13,866 nt of DNA, taken from the NCBI GenBank assembly GCA_947624095.1, contig CANQIR010000013.1, positions 1 to 13,866 on the forward strand, written 5' to 3'. Each line of letters opens with the position of its first letter. Positions within the stretch are counted from its first letter, which is position 1. The translations under genes were made by a program, and so were the position numbers. The DNA is from an uncultured Bacilli bacterium. GTDB taxonomy: Bacteria; Bacillota_I; Bacilli_A; RF39; UBA660. Shown here piece by piece: positions 6,285-11,001 of the stretch. Below the pieces are notes generated by a model that was given only the letters and a program-made list of their open reading frames with translations, did not search any database and had not been told where the DNA came from.

Positions 6285-8619
6285 TATCTTCACCTTCTTT
6301 CAAAAATTCTAAGTCTCGATATTCTTTTAATTTAAGTAAATCTTTTTCATTATGGAAACAAATATCTTTATATTCACAAAATTCACAACCAAGGTTATCC
6401 TTCCCTATTTGTTTAGGATTTATAGGAAAGTTAGCATTAGTTATATTCGTAATTGCTTCATCTATCTTATTACTTACCAAATCAGTTAAGGCATCCATAG
6501 TTTTCGTATTTAAGATTTTAGTATAATGATAAAAGCCTTTAGATGATGTTTTCATACTTTTAATGACTTTAGAATCATTATAGGTACTATCAAATTTGCT
6601 TAAAATATCCATATCTTCATTGCTATAGCCTTGTAATAATAGATTCTTTTCTTTTAATTCATTATAAGTGTGGACGTTATCGCTAGTAATTTCATTATTT
6701 AATATTTTTTGTAAATAGAAACCAGCTATTTTAACGTTCTTTAATTTAGGAGAATGTTTAGCTAAGAATAAGTAGATTGGTAATTGCATTTCAATACCAT
6801 AAGCACTATAGTTTAAGTTTAATTCAGGATTGCCAGTCTTATAATCGATAATTGCAACAACTGTTTCGCCATCATATTCTTGATATTTGATTTTATCGAT
6901 AAAGCCTTTAAAAGTAACTTTAATATTGCCATCGTAATTAACGACAATTCTTTCTTCATGTAATTCTTTTTTTAAATCGGAATAATTATTATGATTATTA
7001 ATAGTTTCAACTATGAATTTTAATTCTTCTTTTAATTTTTTTAAGAAAAATTCTTCTTTTTTGGTGTAACTTTCTTGCGTATTAGCTAAGGCTTGTTGCC
7101 AAAGATTTTCAAAAGGAGTGTCGGCAATAAAGGAATTTTCTAATACTTCGTGAAAAATAGTACCAATTTTTTGCATAAAGGTATCTTCATAAATATTCAA
7201 TTTTAAGATGCTATTTAAATAGTAGCGAAAACCACAACGAAAATAATAATCCATACTAGAGTAAGATAAGGTTAAACCATCTTTTAAGTAATTAGCAAGT
7301 AAATCTTTATTAATTGGTTTATAAGAATGATCGTAGGTATTATAAGGAAGATTATTATAACTAATACTTAGGGTATCAAGATATGGGGAGGTTGTACCAT
7401 ATTTATATAAATTATCATAGGCATTAGCTAAATACATTTGGTTATATAGATGAGAATTAGTAAAATCAGAATTGTTTATTTCTTCGACTGGATAATTTAA
7501 CTCTTCATTTAAACTTGATATATAACATTTAGCACCTTCTAATTTATCTTTAGTAGTAATAATTAAATTCTTAGTAGTTACTATACTTTGGTAAGCATTG
7601 ATTCTTTCGATTTTATTTAATTCATTACAATTTAATAATCCTAATTCAGATAAATCGTCGTTGTTTAAGAAGCCTTCATCTTTATGGATAAGTGGTATAC
7701 TTCCTTGATTAAAATTAAGTAAGAAGAGATACTCATCATTATGGATATTTAAGGAAGAAAGACGGCATTCATTTACAGCATTTTTGAGAGGATTAGTTTT
7801 TAGATAGGTAGTTTTTAAGTCGTTAATTATTAATGGTCTTACTTCTTCTAAGTCGTCTACCCAGATATATTTATTATAGATATCAATTAGTTGGTCCGTT
7901 AAATCATTATTCGCAGTTAATACAGGTAAGGGATTGGATAAATTGGCAAGGAACTCTTTAGCTAAACGAGTACCAAAGATACTATTTTTTTCTTGAAGAT
8001 TAACTGGAATATTAAACATTTTAAAGATACGTTTAATGGGTGAATAATATTCTTCAGTTAAATTGGTTAGAAAAATTTGCTTAATTGATACGCCACTTTT
8101 AATGAGTTTAACAATTTCATTAGCTACAAAGGTTACTTCTTCATCAAGATCTTTTAATTTGTAAATATGATGAGTATAAGTATTAGAGGCTGGTATTTCT
8201 TCATCCCGAACAGTAGTAATATTCGATAGATATTTGGCTAATTTATTTTTATCATTACTGGTAAAATGACCATAGAAAATTATTTCTTGATTTTTAAGAA
8301 ATTCTTTAAATAAGGGATTAATTATTAATTGATCATTTGTTAAAACATCTTTTTTAATAGTTAATAATTCATTTAGTTTGGGGCTAAAGTAGGTCTTGTC
8401 TTCAAGATAATAAAGGTTTTCTAAGTAAATTTTAGCTATTTGATAATTAATATTATATTTTTTCATTAAGTAAAGGATAGTTTTGGCATCATAATTATAA
8501 AACAATTCTTTTTTAAATTCAGTTAAGGTATAAAATTTATGAGAAGATAATTTTTCTTTACTTAATTCTTCGATTAGTTCATTTTTATTGTTTTCTGCGA
8601 TATATATTTTATTTTGCAT
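6268..8619 (-). CDS. addB: AddB, shortened nuclease subunit of AddAB
   Basis: AddB, partner of AddA, 783 residues. The C-terminal RecB-like nuclease domain shows His490 (GTIFHEVLE), Asp575 (GFIDKI), and Asp592 and Lys594 (IIDYKTG). Four cysteines expected to bind a 4Fe-4S cluster are present: Cys462 (FRCGFRYYL) and Cys745, Cys748 and Cys754 (CEFCEYKDIC). Their 3 and 6 spacing matches B. subtilis AddB. The N-terminal part is recognisable as a degenerate helicase-like region (for example LFLLNFNQGSIPL at about 298-310). The protein is about 380 residues shorter than B. subtilis AddB (1166), and its N-terminus, MQNKIYIAENNKNEL, has no GxxGxGKT P-loop where the Bacillus protein has one. The ATG at 8619 has AGGTGG 4 nt upstream and a strong promoter. 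It is the first gene of the addBA operon. Confidence 0.93.
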   Translation of the reverse strand: MQNKIYIAENNKNELIEELSKEKLSSHKFYTLTEFKKELFYNYDAKTILYLMKKYNINYQIAKIYLENLYYLEDKTYFSPKLNELLTIKKDVLTNDQLIINPLFKEFLKNQEIIFYGHFTSNDKNKLAKYLSNITTVRDEEIPASNTYTHHIYKLKDLDEEVTFVANEIVKLIKSGVSIKQIFLTNLTEEYYSPIKRIFKMFNIPVNLQEKNSIFGTRLAKEFLANLSNPLPVLTANNDLTDQLIDIYNKYIWVDDLEEVRPLIINDLKTTYLKTNPLKNAVNECRLSSLNIHNDEYLFLLNFNQGSIPLIHKDEGFLNNDDLSELGLLNCNELNKIERINAYQSIVTTKNLIITTKDKLEGAKCYISSLNEELNYPVEEINNSDFTNSHLYNQMYLANAYDNLYKYGTTSPYLDTLSISYNNLPYNTYDHSYKPINKDLLANYLKDGLTLSYSSMDYYFRCGFRYYLNSILKLNIYEDTFMQKIGTIFHEVLENSFIADTPFENLWQQALANTQESYTKKEEFFLKKLKEELKFIVETINNHNNYSDLKKELHEERIVVNYDGNIKVTFKGFIDKIKYQEYDGETVVAIIDYKTGNPELNLNYSAYGIEMQLPIYLFLAKHSPKLKNVKIAGFYLQKILNNEITSDNVHTYNELKEKNLLLQGYSNEDMDILSKFDSTYNDSKVIKSMKTSSKGFYHYTKILNTKTMDALTDLVSNKIDEAITNITNANFPINPKQIGKDNLGCEFCEYKDICFHNEKDLLKLKEYRDLEFLKEGEDNAQLD
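6290..6296 (-). promoter_or_regulatory. Ribosome binding site of addA inside addB
   Basis: AAGGTGA on the minus strand lies 5 nt before the ATG at 6284 and within the last codons of addB. The overlap suggests translational coupling of the two subunits. Confidence 0.7.
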
Positions 8620-8638
8620 ACTACCACCTACTTAAATT

Positions 8639-8667
8639 ATTTTAACATACATATGTTTGGATGGCAA
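8639..8667 (-). promoter_or_regulatory. Predicted SigA promoter of the addBA operon
   Basis: On the minus strand TTGCCA (8667-8662) and TAAAAT (8644-8639) are separated by exactly 17 nt, and the -10 is preceded by TGT, an extended -10. The start point would be near 8632, directly before the AGGTGG of addB. Spacing and sequence make this one of the best promoters in the window. Confidence 0.7.
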
Positions 8668-8673
8668 GGAAAG

Positions 8674-8697
8674 AAAAAAATCTCGAAGATAATTCGA
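8674..8697 (-). terminator. Weak intrinsic terminator after the 65-aa gene
   Basis: On the minus strand TCGAA (8697-8693) and TTCGA (8687-8683) form a short stem with a 5-nt loop, and after GA come seven T (8680-8674). The stem begins at the last base before the stop codon at 8698-8700. The stem is short, so efficiency is uncertain, but the T-run is good and it separates this gene from addBA. Confidence 0.5.
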
Positions 8698-8895
8698 TTA
8701 GCGGTTAATTAATTTAGTCAAGAAAAGCATAAGAATTAAGAAAGCAAGAGCAACCATAGCAAGAGTTGCCGTTTCTTCACCTAAAAATTTAGCAAAAAAA
8801 CCAAATACGCTATTATATAACATAACGAAAAAATCTTTGAATTCAGCTATAGCTTCGATAAAACCTTCTTTAATATTTTGGAATACTGCTTCCAT
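8698..8895 (-). CDS. Small single-span membrane protein, 65 aa
   Basis: A 65-residue protein starting MEAVFQNIKEG. Residues 1-40 are amphipathic and aromatic-rich (FKDFFVMLYNSVFGFFAKFL). After a GEE turn comes one clear membrane helix at about 44-61, ending in a short positive tail (TKLINR), so the C-terminus is probably cytoplasmic. The longest open frame begins at a TTG at 8940, but that codon lies in the -35 box of the predicted promoter. ATG at 8895, with AAGGTGA 5 nt upstream and transcription starting near 8905, is the credible start. I do not recognise a family. Promoter, ribosome binding site and terminator are all present, which argues that it is a real gene. Confidence 0.65.
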   Translation of the reverse strand: MEAVFQNIKEGFIEAIAEFKDFFVMLYNSVFGFFAKFLGEETATLAMVALAFLILMLFLTKLINR

Positions 8896-8900
8896 ACCAT

Positions 8901-8907
8901 TCACCTT
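8901..8907 (-). promoter_or_regulatory. Ribosome binding site deciding the 65-aa start
   Basis: AAGGTGA on the minus strand lies 5 nt before the ATG at 8895. Another ATG at 8900-8898 lies closer, but in a different frame that does not give this protein. Confidence 0.65.
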
Positions 8908-8911
8908 TTTA

Positions 8912-8940
8912 ATTATAATATAGTATTGATTTTTATTCAA
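8912..8940 (-). promoter_or_regulatory. Predicted SigA promoter of the 65-aa membrane protein gene
   Basis: On the minus strand TTGAAT (8940-8935), a 17-nt spacer and a consensus TATAAT (8917-8912). Expected start near 8905. The box and spacing quality make this convincing by eye. Confidence 0.7.
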
Positions 8941-8954
8941 TTATTTGTTAAACT
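8926..8954 (+). promoter_or_regulatory. Possible promoter of tRNA-His, overlapping the divergent promoter
   Basis: TTGATT (8926-8931), 17 nt, then TAAACT (8949-8954), which matches TATAAT at 4 of 6. The start would be near 8961, six bases before the mature tRNA end. It overlaps the opposing -35 at 8935-8940, so the two polymerase sites would share DNA. Confidence 0.4.
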
Positions 8955-8966
8955 AACATTACTTAT

Positions 8967-9043
8967 GGCGGTGTTGGTGAAGTGGTTAACACACCAGATT
9001 GTGGCTCTGGCACGCGTGGGTTCGATTCCCACATACCGCCCCA
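8967..9043 (+). tRNA. tRNA-His (anticodon GTG), CCA encoded
   Basis: A full cloverleaf can be folded by hand. G8967 is the extra 5' G (position -1) pairing with C9040 (position 73), a hallmark of histidine tRNA. The acceptor stem is 8968-8974 with 9033-9039, including one G-U pair. The D arm is 8977-8992 with the GG of its loop at 8984-8985. The anticodon stem CCAGA/TCTGG (8994-8998, 9006-9010) closes a loop TTGTGGC with anticodon GTG at 9001-9003. The T stem GTGGG/CCCAC (9016-9020, 9028-9032) closes TTCGATT. CCA at 9041-9043 is encoded in the DNA. It decodes CAC and CAU. It is a single-gene unit, with a candidate promoter before it and a strong terminator about 40 nt after it. Confidence 0.97.
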
Positions 9044-9081
9044 TTGTGAATTTTACGCACACCTTTGTGTGAAAGATAAGT

Positions 9082-9120
9082 AAAAGTTCGTAATACTTGA
9101 TATTATGGACTTTTTCTTTT
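9082..9120 (+). terminator. Intrinsic terminator of tRNA-His
   Basis: The 14-nt arm starting AAAAGTTCGTAATA (9082-9095) pairs along its full length with TATTATGGACTTTT (9101-9114), allowing G-U pairs, around a CTTGA loop. The T-run is TTTTT then C then TTTT (9111-9120). It is the strongest terminator in the window. Confidence 0.85.
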
Positions 9121-9208
9121 GAAATTTTATAAAATAAATCAAAATAATTTAAATATGGATTCTATTAATTTAGGAAGTTTAAATAAAAGGCAGGAATCTA
9201 TTACAAAT

Positions 9209-9452
9209 AATCTCTTAGCAAGGAATTAAAAAAATTTTGGGATTAGGGTTTTCTGTCAGCAATTTATTTAATATTCGTAAACTTTATATAACTTATCCAA
9301 AATTCCAGACAGTGTCTGGAAAATTGAGTTGGTCTCATTATTGTGAATTATTAAGTATTGAGAATGCTGATGAACGAAACTTTTACGAAAAAGAATGTTT
9401 AAATTATAACTGGAGTGTACGAGAATTAAAAACGCAATTAAAAACGTCTTTA
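9209..9452 (+). pseudogene. Remnant of a DUF1016/YhcG-family nuclease gene, N-terminal domain only
   Basis: The reading frame from 9237 gives LGLGFSVSNL, then KLYITYPKFQTVSGKLSWSH, YCELLSIENADERNFYEKE and NWSVRELKTQLKTSL. This is the conserved N-terminal (helix-turn-helix-like) part of DUF1016/YhcG proteins, whose full-length members are about 350 residues with a C-terminal PD-(D/E)XK nuclease domain. The match breaks off at 9452, and the nuclease half is absent. Upstream the family continuation SKELKK lies in another frame (9217-9234) and NNL in a third (9206-9214), implying two frameshifts, one of them in the A-run at 9228-9234. There is no start codon with a ribosome binding site. The frame stays open to 9533 but the last 27 residues look random and overlap the next gene's promoter. 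YhcG proteins are linked to DNA processing and defence-type islands, so this is probably decayed accessory DNA beside the tRNA. Confidence 0.75.
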
Positions 9453-9479
9453 ATATGTTACAATGTCAAGTATTTTATG

Positions 9480-9508
9480 GCACATCTTGAGTATAAAAAA
9501 AGATGTGC
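9480..9508. repeat. 29-bp inverted repeat over the promoter at 9487-9514
   Basis: GCACATCTT (9480-9488) and AAGATGTGC (9500-9508) are perfect 9-bp arms separated by 11 bp. No T-run follows on either strand, so it is not a typical terminator. The left arm overlaps the -35 box and the right arm covers the TG of the extended -10, which is where a repressor operator would lie. An operator role is inference. Confidence 0.55.
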
Positions 9509-9514
9509 TATAAT
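9487..9514 (+). promoter_or_regulatory. Predicted extended -10 promoter of the gene at 9540
   Basis: TTGAGT (9487-9492), 16 nt, then consensus TATAAT (9509-9514) preceded by TGC, an extended -10. Start expected near 9521, leaving a leader of about 19 nt that contains AAGGTG (9525-9530), 9 nt before the ATG. Confidence 0.65.
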
Positions 9515-9539
9515 GATAACAATGAAGGTGTGAAGTTAT

Positions 9540-10226
9540 ATGAAAACGCTAGAGAAAAATTGGAAAACATTACTTGTATTTATAGGTATTCCCCTACTAC
9601 TCATTATTGCATCATATATTTATGTTAGAGTTGGATATAAGAAACCTATTTTTGCAGTTAATTATTCTTCTAATAAAATTGCTAATGGGACAAGATATGA
9701 TGGAATATTATTTACTACTATATATTGTAAGGATGGGACTAATAAAGTAAGAACTAGATTTACTAATTACACCTGTAGTAGTGATAGAATTTTTACTGAT
9801 GGATACTATATTAATGATAATGATGTTAAAATATCTAAAGATTTTTTTGATAAATATATACAAAGCGATGTCTTTTATGATAATGATAAATTCAAACAAG
9901 CTGATACTATTTATGATATTGATGAAATAACAGCTGATGAATATGAAAAACTATCATACTTCTTTGAAGCAATAGAAAATGGGGATTTATATTCGATGAG
10001 TGAATTAAATTATAAAAGTGAAGAAGGCTATGGCTTATTAAGAAATAGTGAAACAGGAACTATTAGTTGTTTTTTAGGATTGTTTAGAAATGGGGCTTAT
10101 ATATTAGGGGATTACGTCGATGGAAAATGTATACTTTCTGAAAATATTGCCGATTATGTAAAAGATCCGAACGTAACATTGGTTGATACATTAAAAGATA
10201 AGGTAGTATGTAGTATAAATGATTAA
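9540..10226 (+). CDS. Hypothetical membrane-anchored extracytoplasmic protein, 228 aa
   Basis: I do not recognise this protein. One N-terminal hydrophobic segment (about 10-29), preceded by a Lys-rich start (MKTLEKNWK), should act as an uncleaved anchor, leaving residues 30-228 outside the cell. The outer part is acidic and rich in Asp, Tyr and Asn. It contains five cysteines (63, 79, 177, 197, 224), which could form disulfides such as 63-79 and 177-197. There is no lipobox and no recognisable catalytic motif. A Gly-rich hydrophobic stretch (about 176-190, CFLGLFRNGAYILG) is followed by DYVDGKC. ATG at 9540 is supported by AAGGTG and by its own promoter inside an inverted repeat. It is a single-gene unit ending in a shared terminator, between the YhcG remnant and the convergent CmpB-like gene. 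It could be part of the same accessory insertion or simply a lineage-specific surface protein. Confidence 0.7.
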   Translation: MKTLEKNWKTLLVFIGIPLLLIIASYIYVRVGYKKPIFAVNYSSNKIANGTRYDGILFTTIYCKDGTNKVRTRFTNYTCSSDRIFTDGYYINDNDVKISKDFFDKYIQSDVFYDNDKFKQADTIYDIDEITADEYEKLSYFFEAIENGDLYSMSELNYKSEEGYGLLRNSETGTISCFLGLFRNGAYILGDYVDGKCILSENIADYVKDPNVTLVDTLKDKVVCSIND

Positions 10227-10251
10227 AAGTCCGAATATATCGGACTTTTAG
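10225..10251. terminator. Two-way intrinsic terminator between convergent genes
   Basis: AAAAGTCCGA (10225-10234) and TCGGACTTTT (10240-10249) form a perfect 10-bp stem with an ATATA loop and four T at the end on both strands. The stop codon of the + gene (10224-10226) runs into the stem, and the TAG of the minus gene starts 2 nt beyond it. Confidence 0.85.
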
Positions 10252-10944
10252 CTATTTTTGTTTTAATTTTTTGTTAATATTACTACGAATATCGAGTAGT
10301 ATTTCTTTAGGAGTTTTGATATCTGGGAAGGCTTTGATTAAACGACGATAGAAGAAACCTTTATGAGAAATCTTTTCTTTTACGCGTTTACTAATTTCTT
10401 CAGTGTAATCTTTTTCAACTGTCTTAATTTCTTTACGAACACTTTTAACTACTATAAAGGAGATAATATTATCAGCAATATAAATAACAATTAAGATAGA
10501 ACAGATTATAGTTAATATTGAAAAAGGAATTCTATTTAAAAGCTTAGTGAAAAAGGGATTAATTATTAAAACAATCAATAAGCCTAAGATACCAAATGGG
10601 ATAAGAGTTTCAAGACAGATACGACCATTTATATTAAATTTACGATTGCTATAATCCCACCAGCGGGCTTTAAATATTTTCTCTAATAAATAGCTAGTAA
10701 AATATTCTAGTAAGGAGCAAATTAACATTGCCATAAAGAATAAGGTTATGGGTTCATCAGCAAATTTCTTTAAGAATAATAAGATTAATAAACAGCCATG
10801 ACCATAGATTGGACATAATGGACCGATAAGAAATCCGCGGTTAACTAATTTATGATCAGTAATAAATGTAAAACACACTTCCATTAACCAGCCAATAAAG
10901 GCATAGATAAAAAACAATGAACAATATAAAATAAAACTTTTCAT
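10252..10944 (-). CDS. PF06541 (CmpB-like, putative ABC transporter permease) membrane protein
   Basis: A 230-residue polytopic membrane protein of the PF06541 family, commonly labelled putative ABC transporter permease (CmpB/DUF1113). Family blocks visible in order are FIYAFIGWLMEVCF (12-25), NRGFLIGPLCPIYGHG (35-50), the aromatic/charged stretch EKIFKARWWDYS (88-99) and FNINGRICLETLIPFG (103-118). Hydrophobic segments lie at about 3-25, 46-60, 67-89, 115-135 and 142-166. A basic cytoplasmic tail follows (about 167-230, partly amphipathic: KSVRKEIKTVEKDYTEEISKRVKEK). No ATPase gene is nearby, so a transport role is not supported by context and the label is historical. It has its own candidate promoter and AAGGAAG before the ATG at 10944. 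It is the only gene here whose stop codon, TAG, is not TAA. Confidence 0.8.
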   Translation of the reverse strand: MKSFILYCSLFFIYAFIGWLMEVCFTFITDHKLVNRGFLIGPLCPIYGHGCLLILLFLKKFADEPITLFFMAMLICSLLEYFTSYLLEKIFKARWWDYSNRKFNINGRICLETLIPFGILGLLIVLIINPFFTKLLNRIPFSILTIICSILIVIYIADNIISFIVVKSVRKEIKTVEKDYTEEISKRVKEKISHKGFFYRRLIKAFPDIKTPKEILLDIRSNINKKLKQK

Positions 10945-10964
10945 AATAAATCTTCCTTTATTAA

Positions 10965-10973
10965 ATTATAACA
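10965..10973 (-). promoter_or_regulatory. Extended -10 promoter element of the PF06541 gene
   Basis: The minus strand reads TGT followed by consensus TATAAT (10973-10965). No good -35 is seen 16-18 nt upstream (an ATTTTA there), but extended -10 promoters tolerate this. Start expected near 10958, just before the ribosome binding site. Confidence 0.45.
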
Positions 10974-10985
10974 AATATTAAGCTA

Positions 10986-11001
10986 AATAAAATATTTTAT
11001 T
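10986..11001. repeat. 16-bp AT-only perfect palindrome at the end of the MMPL gene
   Basis: AATAAAATATTTTATT is a perfect palindrome covering the exporter's stop codon (10999-10997). It might form a weak hairpin ending that transcript, but it has no G-C pair and no clean T-run after it, so a terminator function is uncertain. Confidence 0.3.

Noticed and set aside
9016..9043. tRNA-His 3' end as an integration (att) site
   Set aside because: I searched by eye for a second copy of the T-arm/CCA region elsewhere in the window and saw none, and there is no integrase gene.
8878..9072. 64-codon open frame on the + strand across the 65-aa gene's promoter and the tRNA
   Set aside because: It runs straight through a perfect tRNA-His gene and two promoters, has no ribosome binding site and encodes no recognisable protein.
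9303..9321. TTCCAGACA-G-TGTCTGGAA near-perfect palindrome
   Set aside because: It lies inside the YhcG remnant where it encodes the family-conserved FQTVSGK; there is no promoter or T-run beside it, so coding constraint or chance explains it.
9708..9899. 63-codon open frame on the minus strand
   Set aside because: It lies wholly inside the 228-residue gene on the other strand; its Ile/Ser-rich product is what AT-rich antisense DNA gives by chance.
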